A program made the translations under genes and the position numbers. The notes beneath the pieces are model-generated. The model saw nothing but the letters and a program-made list of their open reading frames with translations, was not told the DNA's origin and did not search any database. A stretch of DNA of 64,000 nt, taken from positions 269,790 through 333,789 of the forward strand of contig JAJKFH010003571.1 in assembly GCA_023333565.1 (NCBI GenBank), read 5' to 3'. This document shows, piece after piece, positions 1 through 12,627 of the stretch. Within the stretch, counting starts at the first letter, position 1. Every line of letters starts with the position of its first letter. Source of the stretch: Puffinus mauretanicus. Lineage: Eukaryota; Chordata; Aves; Procellariiformes; Procellariidae.

Positions 1-3000
1 ATCCTTGTAACACTAGATTTGTTCTAAACCATTTTAAATGATCATAAGAAAGAGATCACGCTACAGAGGAAGACACATACACCAAGCAAAACCCTAGCGG
101 TTAGCAAAACTAGGAGATGACAGCACATGAGCAAAGCAAGAGACACCAGGGAGCAGGGTGTAAAATTCCTGCTGCAGACACAGCTGCACTTTGATCACTA
201 TCCTGTCTCTAGTTGTTGCCTAACTCCAATGCTTCTAGGGAAAGCAAACTACACCTCTGGAAAGCACTTATATTTCGGGGGAAAGAGGAGAGCTCTCCCT
301 AACCCTTGCAGCAACTGCCACAATCCCTGTAGCAAAAGATTCAATGTGCTATAAATTTGATGGAAGGGGAAGCGAGAAAAAAAGAAAAAAAAGAATGAAG
401 AGAAGCACGTATAAGCTACACTCTTCCTCATGCACCAAGGAGGAAAAAAGATTTACAGGAAAGAAATAGTTCACTCAGGAAGTAAAATCCTGAACATGCC
501 TGTTCTCTCAAGACGTAAAATCCATCTCTCCATAGGACAGCTTTTCATTAATTAAATCAATGACATTTGTCCTCAACTGAATCTGTTGTCGTGCTGTGAG
601 TCAAGAGTACATTAAATTGGACACAGCACCATATGAATTTGGGGTGGCCTACCTTTCAGATCACAGCTGTCTCACGTCTGATCTGCTCAAAGCAAAAGAT
701 AAAGTGTATGGCTGAGATGGAAGACCAGAACATCTCAGAAATAAAACCTGTCACATCACTCAAGTGCAAGGATACCTCAACTTTCTTTGTCCCCTAATGC
801 TGCAGCTATGTATATTGTTGGGTGACAACACTGATTTGTTCAGGATCAGCTTTCACAACCAATTTTTAAATGGATACAGGAAGCAGCAAATCCCATCACC
901 CACCAGTGAAATGACACCAAGTCAACATATAAGGATACCTACTAGAATACCTTTTGTAAGTTACAAGATGCATCAGAATAAAGTTGCACAAACTAACAAA
1001 AAAATGAAGTAGAGATGAGCTGAGCAACAAATCTTCAATTATCAAGCCTATATGTCTTATACATTCAGACAATATTAAAACAATTTTCTATTTCAGATTT
1101 ATAATCTTAAATGATCCATCAGAAGTTTTTGTAACGTACTCTAATGTCTCAGGTATATTTAAGTATAATGATTTTAAAGCCTGTTCATACTCCTAAAAAA
1201 TGCTTGTCACCACAGTACTGTACATGGGTGATGCAAACAAGCAATTTCATGCTGTACTCTCAAAAATGTAGATCTGGATTTTGCAGATCCAGGAACGCAG
1301 CTGTGGACTCCAATTCCTTAGCTTCCTTTCTCACTTTCACCAAATTTCATCCAGATTTCTCTTTTTTCCAAGAACTGAAACTGGATGTTTTAAAACTTAA
1401 TTCCAGATGAATGGCTATATAAAACAAATGCTCCTGGATCACAGTTTAAAAGCCAGTACCATTAGGTCTCACTTAAAGTGGGTGAGTTTAAAACACACCC
1501 AAACTTATACATTATACAGATACAACATGTTACACAAAATGCAGATTACACAGGTGACTGAGGGCTTCACAGTCCTAGTTCGCTTAGGGGTTTAAGGCTA
1601 TTACTAACTTAAAAGGGTTATTTGAATTTCCGGGGAAATTAGTGAAAATAAAACACGTACATTTGCAGTGAAATTAGAATAAACTAATTCATGACAAAAA
1701 AAACCAGCCAAAACCAGAAGAGTTGGTGAATTACGAGAGGAACACGAAAACACAGGTGAACAGTTTGTAAATAAGCCCTAACAATTTCAACGGAATTGGA
1801 ACAAATCAATTTTATTTCCAAAGTCCTGCTTTCATGCACTATCAGGCAATAAGGACCTACGATAACAATTCAAACTGCAAACATATGATCATAAATGACA
1901 TTTCATGCAAATAGAAATATGTTGGGAGTACAAAATCTACAAAAGGCTGGAAAATTATAATATTTCAAAACTGGAGTCTAAAAAAACCAAACTATCTCTT
2001 TGTGTTGTGTTTTTTTTTGTTTGTTTTTTGTTTTTAGATAGAAGGAATATTATATGTTTTGAATAAGCAATGCTGAAACGTAATGGTTGAAAACTGAAAC
2101 ACTTGGATAGGAAAGCAGCATACTCTGCTGCTGCTTCAAAATCACTATGTTGGGAAACTAACTGGATCTTATAAGGACAAAAGGTTGCCCAAGATGCTGG
2201 TATGATTAATGATTAAAGATGTGATGTAAGTGGAATCCCAGGAATACTTTCTGCCAACAAAGCCCCCAGAACAGACTGAATAAGGAAGGATTGACAGTTA
2301 AGCTGTTAATTTTGAATTATGAATCAGATGTTGCTAGCACACAATCTTAAAATAATATTACCTGTTGTTTTTATTTCTGTTTCAGAAATTACATTAAAGA
2401 TAATATTAGAATTGGGCTATGCAGTGTACTGCACCTGTTATACAAAACCATGTTCTGCAGGATTTTTTAACTCTATCTACAGAGGTACCACAAACACTGG
2501 CTAGAATTATCAGAATACTCCAAACTGGGAAGAAAATGCAGTTAACAAATTTGATTTCACCTATACATTTTGTTTTAATGTCAAACAGCCACCCATCACA
2601 AAATTAAATCATAAAGTTAACCAGGATACCTGCAGTATTTGTAGACTACTGAATGTTAGTATCTGCATATTTTAGAAATTGCCTTGAATTTGTACTGAAG
2701 ATATTTAAAGGTAAATTCCTAGCAGACAAAACTTGGTTACAAAAGTAACACATGATCTTTTAATAGCCAGCAGCAGAAGAAACAATGACAACAAAGTGAC
2801 TTCAAGCCCAAACAAAACCACCAGGTGTAAGTTAAATCAACACAGTTTCCAATACAGAAGCCAGTACTGCTGCAGGAGAAAAAAAAAAGGCAAGAGGCTG
2901 CGGTTAAGTAATAAAACATAATAATTTGAAAAGTTGTCCAGGTAGTTGTTTCCACAGTTATGTTAAATGACTTGTGTCTGAAGAGCTGAACAAATTGCTC

Positions 3001-5164
3001 TCGTGCTCTGTTTTAAATGCTTTTTTGCTTTGTTTTTAATCAGCTCTTCCAGCAAGAGTGAGGAATAATTTGTCCCAAGAGAAAATATTTTGATAGTTTC
3101 TCTTGTACCTTGTGTGCTTTTACAGACTCTCTCTTATTAGGTAAGATATTGAAAAGTCAGATTTAGGTAGAAAAATCTCATCTCATCATTTCTCCTGAAA
3201 GCTGTTTTAGTGGAACTAATACATGATATATAAAAGGTTAAAATGTCAACTGAAAGGACACCTCTGAAAATAGAAAATTACTACATAATTTTGAGTAAAG
3301 TGCCTACTAAATTCATAGTACATAATTCATTTCCTATTTGCAGTCAGTAAATAATGTCACAGTTTAGGTAATTATCCTAACCTTCTGTTCATCTCCCTTT
3401 TCTCTAAAAAAATGATTGTGTTTTGTTTTTGAATAAATTATGTTAATGATTATTCTTTTAGAATGTGTCTTTAATCTTGATCTATATGGCAGCAGCTGTA
3501 GTCATATACAGACTTTGGGACAAGCATACATTTCTACTGTAAAACTTCAGTACAATATGTTTTAGTTTCCTAAGTAAAATACAGTATCCCTTTAATTTGT
3601 ACAGTTACTTGACTGGATACATGCAAATATTTCCATATGTTATTAATTTAAAGCTTGAAAACTAAATAGTCTATGAGCTACATGACAAAAAAAAACCCAC
3701 CTAATTTTCTCTTCCCTGATAGTTACTAAAATGCCAGAAGTCAAATATTTTTTCATCCTAATCCCGGGGCACTGCTACCACTTCTGAGTAGAAGCCCGAG
3801 TTTCTCAGTGACCACCTTCTCCTATTGTGATACATATTTTCATGAATAGCTGCTTAGCCTAAATTTATTCAGGCCAATCTAGCATTTGTCCTCAACTCTT
3901 CAAGATGGAAAAAAGAAAAAACAAACAAAAAAAAAAACCCAACCAAAAAAACCCACCAAAAACCAAAGAGATGGAGGAGCCAGCTATCTCACTTGATGGG
4001 AATTCAGCATTATCTGAAAAGTTACCTATATTGCCAACCCAGATGAATAAAGTTTTGCTAAAATATTTTGTGTTCTAAGATGAAATATGTTATAGAAAAT
4101 TTCAATCAGGCTGCTTGCAAAATTAGTGATGTTCACTGACTGGAGAAAATAGTTACAGAAGCACAGAAAAGGAAAGTAAAAGAAAGATAAAGCCAATTGA
4201 CTAGGGGAAGACTGCTTCAAAAAGTTGGCGGTCACCTTTATACTGTTTCCCAGAGAGGAACAAAACCCTCGGCAAGAAGGAAAGCGTTAGTACTTATCCC
4301 AGCTACCTCCCTTGCATGAAAACCCACACATATGTCTCCAGAGAAACACTGGCAAGCTAGACCTCAAACCTCTGCTGAAATGAAAGGCTGGTTTGAAGAT
4401 CCTTTTTTCTAAAGAGGTATTTCTGAACAGCTGGCTCAAGAACAACACTTGCTCTGCTTTCAGAAGTAGATTTAATAGAATAGCTTATATAACCCTTGAG
4501 AAATAAAAAAAAGCAACACTGTAACCATGTCTTTTTCTTAAGCACAATTTATCTTGAAGAAAAAAAAATGGGGGGGGAGGGAAGGGGAGGAACAAAAACA
4601 ACTATTTAACAATAGCTGTTTTCTGAGTAACCTAAATATTATTTGGTCCCAACTAAGAAAAATGCTTTATAGTGTTGTGTGCTTAACAAAGAAGTATGAG
4701 GATCTGGCTTATCTACATCAAACACACCTGAACCAAAGGAACATAGTTGTCACAATCTGACTGCAGTGTCACTGATTGCTGGATTACTAATTCAGGGATC
4801 ACACTGGAAGATGTTCAAAAATGTCCACAATGACTGCTAGTTCAGGAGAGCTTACTTGAGTTTCAAGCCTTTGAACACAGTAGCGTTAGTGATTTCTCAG
4901 TTTTTGTAGCTTAGATATTCATTCATTTAAAAAAAAGTGAGTTTATTTATTGAGATATCACTGAAGAATAAGTAAATCAATGAGGAAAACACAAAATGTG
5001 ATAGGCCAAAGAGGAAACTAAAAGGGTTAAAAAAGTAACTGGAAAGTGTCTTATAAAGAACGGTAAAGTTGATAGCAAAAAGTTCTGAAAAGTCACTCAA
5101 TATCAGGAAGCCAGCTAGAGAAGTGGTAGGATCACTTGGTTACACAGTGTGAAAGGGACACTCA
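1..5164. other. NBAS intron sequence, nothing else recognised
   Basis: AT-rich non-coding sequence downstream of the last exon seen. It holds only low-complexity patches: T-rich around 2008-2035 and A/C-rich around 3905-3965. The short open frames here carry no family motif and are not called. Confidence 0.7.
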
Positions 5165-5269
5165 TTGGTAAGTCCGAGGCAGAGGAAATCAATGAGATCG
5201 TTGTGTCAGCCCTCATTGCTGAAGATGTGGGGGAGAGAGCTCAGAAGAGCTAGATGCATTAGAAGAAAA

Positions 5270-5524
5270 CACCTGGAAAGCGTCAGGGAAATTAGGGAAG
5301 TTATGTGCTTGCACACCACCATGACGAGACAGTTTTCACCCCTCAGTTCTCAAGGAACACAAACATGAAATTACGATAAATGGCAGGCTAAGGTGCATAA
5401 ACGGACATTGTAAAAATCCACTGTACCAGAGTGCAAGTCCCATCTAAAAAATGGATCTCAAGGGAATCCTCACAGAGACCACAGACCAGCAAGTCTGATT
5501 TCCATCCCTGGTAAGATCATCCAC
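5270..5524 (+). mobile_element. Old CR1-type LINE, left part (reverse transcriptase region)
   Basis: Read on the plus strand, the end of this stretch encodes RPASLISIPGKII (5485-5523), the LINE RT motif usually seen as (K/R)P(I/V)SLTSIPGKI. The preceding bases fit the linker before that motif in amniote CR1 elements, but with many changes. The left edge is uncertain. The copy stops abruptly at about 5524, where an oppositely oriented CR1 begins, and appears to resume near 6413. Confidence 0.7.
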
Positions 5525-6412
5525 AGCCTCTCCCTCATCCACTAGGCAGGTCACCTGGTCATAGAAGGAGATCAGGTTGGTCAAGCAGGACCTGCACTTC
5601 ATGATCCCGTGCTGGCTGGGCAGAAGCAGTCATAATGCGTGGGGTTGACTCACTTGCCCTAGGCAACCCCCCTGGATGGACCTTCATCTACATCCTCATT
5701 TGCCTGGTCCTCAAGTCCCAGAGCCCCGTATCTGTTCTGTAAGGGCAACTGGGAAGGTGAGGGAGTCCGGGCGGGGGTTCGCCTGGTGCCCCGAGCAGGG
5801 ACCTGTGTCCATTCCCCTCCGTCGCCTGGGTCCCCTCCTTCTGCCTGGTGGCAAGAGGGCAGGGGATCCTCCGCTTCTTGCGAAGCCTCCGTGTGCTGCC
5901 CTTGCCTCAGGGATGGGGTAGGGTGCGGCTCCACCAATCTATCTCCCTCTCGCACTCCCTGATGCTCCTTAACCTCTCCACTTCCTCCTTCAGCTCTGCC
6001 ACCAGGCTGAGCAGATCATCCACCTGGTCGCAGCGCACACAGGCGTTGTCCCTGCTGCCCTCCTGTACAAGGGACAGGCCCAGGCCCTCCCTGCAGCTGG
6101 AGGCCTGGACAGATGTATGTTTGCGCAGGGGCTCGGTCTGGGTCGCCACGTTTCTTCTGGCGATGGCTTTGGCCGAGTGGATACCATGGCCAGGTCCTCT
6201 TCTGGGAGGGCGATGACCACTCCAGAGCTAGCCTCTCGAGCCTGGAGGGGGGCTGCGCCCTGCCCACTCGCCTTCCCCGCAAGCCCTGCCCTGTGCCAAC
6301 TGCCGCGCCACGCCCTGTTTGCCCGCCCTGGTCGCCGCGCTCCGGGTCGCTCGCGCTCCCGGGGGCTGCTCTTGTATCTGGGGGAGGGGGGGGGGGGCGG
6401 CGCAGCAGACTC
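5525..6412 (-). mobile_element. CR1 LINE, internally deleted, keeps ORF1 and 5' region
   Basis: Positions 5525-5640 align in the same orientation with the RT-region block of the CR1 at 43880-45239 (shared word tcatagaagg...caggttggtca). Positions 5650-6190 then read, on the minus strand, as CR1 ORF1: a CxxC pair near RCDQVDDL is followed by the coiled coil LLSLVAELKEEVERLRSI and REIDWW. Frameshifts split ORF1 (5907-6149 and 5659-5955 lie in different frames). Positions 6190-6412 are GC-rich with a run of G, as expected of the 5' UTR/promoter. The endonuclease and first RT part are missing between these blocks, as are the 3' UTR and the usual octamer tail. The copy cannot be autonomous. Confidence 0.75.
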
Positions 6413-6870
6413 TATTACAAAGAGTAAGACCACTGAGCACATGCATTAACAGAGCTTGGTGAGAAAGAGTCAGCGTGGACTTGTAAAGGGAAATCCACAT
6501 CGTTAGCTTGCTGGAGGGCTATGAGGGTGTCAATGAGCGCATGGATAAAGGGAATCCTGTGGCAAAATATATACAGATCTTCAAAAATTCTTTGACAAGT
6601 TTCCCCACCAAAGTCCAGTCAGGAAACTTAAGTTGCCAAGGGGGTGGAAGAAAGGTGCTTTTATGAACTGAAACCTGGTGAAAGGAGAGATGAGAGCTTA
6701 GTGATCACTTTTCAGATAGGGGAGAGCCAGCAGCAAGTCCTCTAGGGGCACATTTTGAGACCACTTTTATTCAGAATCTCTTATCAATGACCTGGAGAAG
6801 GGAAGAGCAATAAGTATCTAAGTTTTCTGATGATACTCAGCTCTTTGAATTATTCAAATATCATGCTACA
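6413..6870 (+). mobile_element. Old CR1-type LINE, right part
   Basis: This continues the plus-strand element seen at 5270-5524. Readable pieces are the GKGNPH...LLEGYEGVNERMDKG-like block near 6484-6550, a decayed version of the LDF.KAFD.VPH motif near 6560-6610, and SLINDLEKG near 6777-6801 (normally FNIFINDLE.G), followed by a broken FADDT motif near 6822. Stops and frameshifts are frequent, so it is a fossil older than the CR1 that splits it. Confidence 0.7.
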
Positions 6871-6874
6871 TATC

Positions 6875-9361
6875 AAGACTACAGTGTCTGGCCTACTTTA
6901 GTATTTTAAAAAAAAGAAAAAAAAGAAAAAAAAACAAAGAAAACTTCTCCCAAGATCAGTTCTTAGTCTGCCAGTTAATGTCTCATTCATGGTGCCTTTC
7001 CCCACTGCCCTCCCTCTCCCTGGCTCTCCTCTCAGTCACAGACTTCACATACATGCAGGAAGGTCAAAGGAAGACAGAATAGCGCAGCATAGATTCAAGG
7101 AGTTATACTCTCATCTCTCCCATCAGATATGCACTGGACTTTGAAATAGAAGCATATACCAAATGAGACAGATTCCTCCCCCCCCCCAAGTATTAATGAG
7201 TAATTGTATCTGAACATGTACAAGCAAACAGCCCGGTATATAAAAAACAAGAAGTGCTAGGCATAAACAGCAGCATGAAAAGCAAGTGGAGCAACCTAAA
7301 GACCAGCAAAGAAACTTGAACTTGATGCAGAACATAGAACAGAAAATTTGAACAGTGAAGCAAAGGGGAGAAATTACACTGGCAAAGGAAATTTGCTAAT
7401 TTTCAGCATCACTAACCAAAAGGTAAGAAGGGCCAAAGAGGAGCCAATAGGTTGAATCAGGATGTAAAATAGTGATAGAAGTAAAGACGATCATGTTTTA
7501 AGTCCATCATAAGCCAAGAGCATTACCATTTTACTGTCTACAGCAGACTTAGTGCTAGCCATTGAGTTTATGGATAAAAAGTTGAATGTCGAGACAGAAT
7601 GAAACAAGACTGACAGTCAATGCTAATAGACTCCAGTAAAACATCATGTACACAAATCCAATTTGAGATTAAAAATATATATATATTATTTCTAGTGAGT
7701 TAAGTTCATAATTTAGGAATGTGACAAGATATTATCATTATTAAACACAAAGCAACATGCAATCATTTAATGAGCATTTGATTTCCAGTGAGAGATTACC
7801 TCATGTGTCTAGACTTAACTTCTAGCTGCACTACAGTGCCATGTAATAAGGTTAAAGCCATTAGACCTCATACAACATGGGTAGTACATCAGGTTGCCCA
7901 TAAGATCTGCCTCTCTGCCTCCTCCTGTATACAGCCTTCTTATACAGCATTTACTTCCAGTTCAAATGAAGTCTTTATTTCCAACAGCCTACATTCACAA
8001 TATTACCCAAAGCTATAGCATAAGGACCATGGCTGAGAGTTCTGCTTCTCTGGCTTAATATAACTGTATTTATAATTAAGGTCAACCTTATAGAAATAAG
8101 CAATAGACTGACTTGGGAGCCAGGTCAAGCCTGCAGAATGAACTCCCATAAGATCAACGCAAACTTCTACATATTCAGTCCCAAGTTCAAAACACTCTTC
8201 TTTTGACCTTGCTTTCATTAATGCAAAAAAAGGTAAACACACATCAGCATGTAACAATTTAAAAACTGTTCCACATGTTGGTTTTCCCCTATGGGAAAGA
8301 AGATGAGAACGAATAAGAGATACATGACATATTTGTCACAGCCACTTAATGCACTTAAAGCCTACAGATGCCATTGTGATGAGGGCAGTACGGATGTCTA
8401 AATACGGTCCTGCGAAGGAAGATGTGAATAGACAGAAACAATGGTCTAACAATGACAGGAATAAAGAGAAACAGCACAGGAACTAAAATACACAACGGTT
8501 GTGACACAGAGAGAGAAAACAAAAACAAAACCAGAAAAAAACCCTACCTTGTAGACAGTGAATTTATGTGAGGTGAAAGCAGACCTAATTCTGCCTCTTA
8601 CAGAGAGATTGATAGAGGCTTCCCTAAGCAGCAAGCAACAGAAAGGGGAAGCAGGTTAAGTGCACAGAGCACAAGTTCACTGTATAAATGCACCCTTTCA
8701 CATAGTGACTCAAAAGCCAGTTGTATCAGGCTAGTTAAGTCTGTGGAACTGAACTCCCATCTATTCTATGCTGCATCAAAAGCATCACTAAGAAGAATCT
8801 CTGAGGTTACCTTTTCAACATATTGCCAGCTGCAATGCACAGGACAGGAATCAATTTCATTTTGTTGAATGAAAGTAACAGGTAAGGAATAAACCTAAGA
8901 ATTTTCTGCTGACAGCAACTTTCCTGATCTGCTATTAATTGCAAAATTCCCATTCCCCTCTACAACTTAGTAGTATTTGTCAGAACTGTTGCTTGATGCT
9001 CCAATAAAAAGCTTGCTCCCCAGCTAAAGCCAGTCAAATACTCCTCTCCAAAATCACAGAAACACCTCAGCATTAGATTATTAGCATGAGGACAGGAACA
9101 TAACATATTCATTAACATTAGGGTAATTAAACTTTTTCATTCCTTTCTAGAGTAAACAAACCCCCAGATACATTTATTCTGGTCACTTATCAGACCACCA
9201 GGATAGGACAAATGAGGAGATAAGCTGTTAACAGCAAAAATTATCCAGCAAATTTCTTGCTCAGTTGTATGGCTTTTCTTCGCATTCATCAAGACTGGGA
9301 AGTAATGAGTAGTGAATCAGAGTGGCAGTGGGGAGACAGCCTTGATGCCGTGCAAGCAGGG
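6875..9361. other. NBAS intron sequence, nothing else recognised
   Basis: Non-coding. It contains an A-rich patch at 6907-6943, a C run near 7178-7187 and a short (AT)n tract near 7673-7686. No repeat family or gene was recognised. Confidence 0.65.
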
Positions 9362-9484
9362 TTCAGCAACAGCCAAAACACTGATGTGTTATCAACACTT
9401 CTAGACACAAATGCAAAGCACAGCACCATAGGGGCTGCTATGAAGAAAGTTAACCCCATCCCTGTCAGGCCTAGTACAGACCTA
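9362..9484 (-). mobile_element. Old LTR fragment related to the LTRs at 14.5 kb and 22.1 kb
   Basis: The order of words here (cagcaacagccaaaacac, tgtgttatcaacac, aagcacagcac, gaagaaagttaacccc) follows the U3 5' end of the LTRs ending at 14805 and 22652, with many substitutions. By that comparison it is oriented on the minus strand. Only about 120 bp survive. A 79-residue open frame running across it (9257-9496) is not a gene. Confidence 0.6.
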
Positions 9485-12400
9485 AACCAAAAATAAATAT
9501 AGCTTCTTCAAGGATAACGAAGTCTCCTCACACCAATGCTTTCCACAGCCAGTCCATTTCTGGAAATTTTATTCTCTTCTGTCTGGCATTATTCTTACAG
9601 ACCTTTATCTGTGGTTTTATTTCATTTTAGAGCTCCTTTAATGTCTTCCTCAGGATAAGAAACTAATATAGCTCAGATGCCCTAAACTACAACTACTATG
9701 TTTATATTATTATAACAACTAACATTCAAAATTGTCTTGGGTACAAAACTAAAGCAGTACTTTACACCAAAATCCCTTTGTTTCTCCTTAAAGCAAAGTA
9801 ATAACTTCATCAGAAATAGAAATTATCAAACCGATTTCCTTTTGGACATCAACAGTACAAAAAAAGTTAATGAGAATTTCTGGCAATTTATGATTCTGTT
9901 TTGATGTGCAGATATTAGCTGTCATGTCACAGTAAAAAAAAAAAAAAAAAATCAAGCCTTCATCCAACAGACCCATCATTCCTTCAAAACGTCTTTCTTG
10001 ACTGACTAGCAAGTCCTAGAAGTCTGTCTTAGCCCGTGGAAGAGCAACTCTCCCCTCCTACTCCCCATTATCCTTATAACACATCTGTCATTTTCATTCT
10101 GAGAATGTTTCTCCCATTATGCCAGAAGTACTCATGTACTGTTTTAAAAGATTTATACAATGGTATTTTGAAGTAGACATAGGAAGTGTAGACCCCTCCA
10201 CGCTTATACACAGGTTCTTATAAATTCAGCTGGAGTTTTCAGACAGGATACTTGATTCAATGGACTAGAGAAATCACACCTACTGTGACTCACATGCTGT
10301 TAAACAGAAATATATGCTCTATGACCTTGAGGATCCATCTTCTAAGCATGTGGCTGAAGTGCCAGATTTAGATCTTTACTGAATATGTAAAGATTTAGAA
10401 CAGGGGGAAAAAAGGATTGGTTTTCACCCACAAAAAAGCACTCAGTTATCTTCTAAGAATAATGCATAGCTTTGAATTATACAGTTATAGGACCTAGGGA
10501 CGCATTTCTGTTTTGAGAAACAGTCAGAAGATAAAGGTGATGCAAGACACCAGTGGCATGAGCTGGAAGACAATCTACTGTGGAATGTCATCTACAATTG
10601 AGTTTATCATCTTCATAAAAGTTTGTACCATAGAAGTTTAAGATCAATTTTTTTTTCCCCCTACAGAGCTCTTAGGGAACACAAATAAAAACCATGGCTA
10701 GATCTATTCCCATGGATAGCAACTGGTATGGCATTGAGGAAAGCAACTTGAAAGTGGAGCCATTCTTTATTACCAGCATCTAAGATGTACATTTAAACAA
10801 ATGGTTGTTTTGCAGTGGAAACTGAGCATTTAAGTCTGGTGGGTTTTTTTTGTGGGGAAGAAAAAAATAAGTACTTATTTTGCTCAAAAGCATCTGTTTC
10901 TATTTCTCCTTTTCTACTTCAGTGACACTCCCTCACTGGATACTCTTGGAATTAATTACAATGAATGTATTCTCCTGTGTTGTTTTCTCACCGAGCATTC
11001 AGGCCTCTTTTTTTTTTTTTTTCCTTTTTCTTGGTTGTGTTTTTCACTTAGGATCTTCTCATACAGTTGTTTTCACAAGCTTCTGTTTAAGAGTAGTACT
11101 TAAACATAGCACATATTCTTTTTAGCAAACAACTTAGAATCCACTGCTTATCACAGTCACATACAGTATTTTACCAAGATGAAACAAAAAGATTTAGCCA
11201 AAGATCGTATCAGTAAGAGATAAAACTACATGGTGCTATTGATAAGATTTTGCTTATTAAATAGCAATTAGAGTAGAAATAGTTCAATCTTTAACATCTC
11301 TGTCCTCATTCTTATGACTTACTCTTTCAAAAGGCTTCATAGCTCTTTCTATAAAATAAGACTGTCTAAAAAAGCTAAACTATTAAAAGAAAAAAAAAAA
11401 TCTTCTTTTCATCAAAGGTATCTTTCAGCAGGTGGACCTAGGTTCAAGGAAAACTATTTAACAAACTTGAATGAATTCCTCACAACCAACATATTTTGCA
11501 AGCCCCACAAATTTCAGTTCTGGGCTAAGTTTTCCTTTAGTTTCAAAACAGAAGATAGCACAATGCAAATCTCAGCAGGAACATGAAAGGCTGCCTAAAT
11601 GCAGAACTGGGCAAATACCAAAACAGGCTTTCCTCTGTAAATCAGGAGTCATTCTGAACATGGGGAAAAAAAAAAAAATCTTCTTTCATGCCACAGTGGT
11701 GATTAGTGGTCTCTCTTTTCAGAAAACTTGTGACCAGAAGTGTTGTTTTAGCTGTAATGCAGAACTAGGCTGAAAACCACAGTCCAGACAGCTTCTGCAC
11801 AGGAAGAAAGAACTGGTGTAAATTCAGAAAGGCTCTCTTAGAGTGGCAAAGAAGAGTTTTTACTCAGGTATCTTAGTATGAACGGCAACTGATCCCTTAC
11901 TAAACTTTGGTATGTCACCTCTTTGATTTAGTTCGGAGTTTACCATGTAACTGCTTTAATCACAGGTGATAAATAAGAAGCAAAGCTGTGCCATTTCAAA
12001 AAGAGATGCTTGTCAAAGGAAGTAAAAAAATTCATCAATGAATGAGGATGAATTTTCAAAACACAACACATCTAAACTAAAATACAAAACAACATACCTC
12101 AAGGAAGGCTATGGAAACTTTTTGTATAGCACCGTTCTTGTTTAAATGGACACTTGACTCTTCCTAGGAAGTACTATATAGTATCAGTATTGCAAAATGA
12201 CAGCATAGGCTATGCTCATTATTGCTCAGTGTTCATAAGCTACTTTAAAGATGGATGGTGCTATAGCCTATAAATGACACTTGATACTGTGTTTCAAAAA
12301 CTCTTCCATAAATTGTGAAGTACTTTCTGCTTACAGCACTGCAGAAAAATAATTATATGTAACTTAACAGGCTGCTCACAGTATACGTCAGATCAGGTCC

Positions 12401-12489
12401 TTAACAGGCTTAACTCATGTACTGGCTTTTTAGAATAGCTTTAATGCTGCACATTAATGAATACGGTTTTAAAAAGAAAGAGTACTAAC
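9485..12489. other. NBAS intron sequence, nothing else recognised
   Basis: Intron just downstream of the exon ending at 12490. It contains homopolymer tracts at 9933-9950 (A), 11010-11022 (T), 11390-11400 (A) and 11669-11679 (A). No gene or element was recognised. Confidence 0.65.
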
Positions 12490-12627
12490 CCTGTAGAGAG
12501 GGTGGCATTTGTCCTTGAAACATGGTGCCAAACGAGCATAGATCTGCAGGCTATAGTAATAACTTGCCAGCTGGAGAGATAACGCAGAATGTAATTGCTT
12601 TTCGAAGCATTTGTTGGCATCTATCAC
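12490..12627 (-). CDS. NBAS: NBAS exon s (3'-most seen)
   Basis: This 138-nt exon is 46 codons, phase 0 at both ends (fragment residues 776-821). It starts [20 protein letters not shown] and ends [17 protein letters not shown]. The acceptor is ttctcctag and the donor GTTAGT. The next family block (expected to begin ADPKEL or similar) was looked for on the minus strand down to position 1 and not found, so the following intron is at least 12.5 kb. Confidence 0.96.

Noticed and set aside
5676..6449. Several overlapping open frames of 80-150 residues in a GC-rich island
   Set aside because: They are shadow frames of a CR1 ORF1 and its 5' UTR; the only meaningful reading is the broken minus-strand ORF1.
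6117..6449. CpG island or gene promoter at the GC-rich stretch
   Set aside because: The GC-rich sequence is the 5' end of the inserted CR1, with no first exon next to it.
8548..8623. Minus-strand 76-nt block with a good acceptor (tgctgcttag) and donor (GTAGGG) downstream of the last NBAS exon
   Set aside because: Joined after the phase-0 exon ending at 12490 it hits a stop within 13 codons, and its other frames do not resemble the expected NBAS block.
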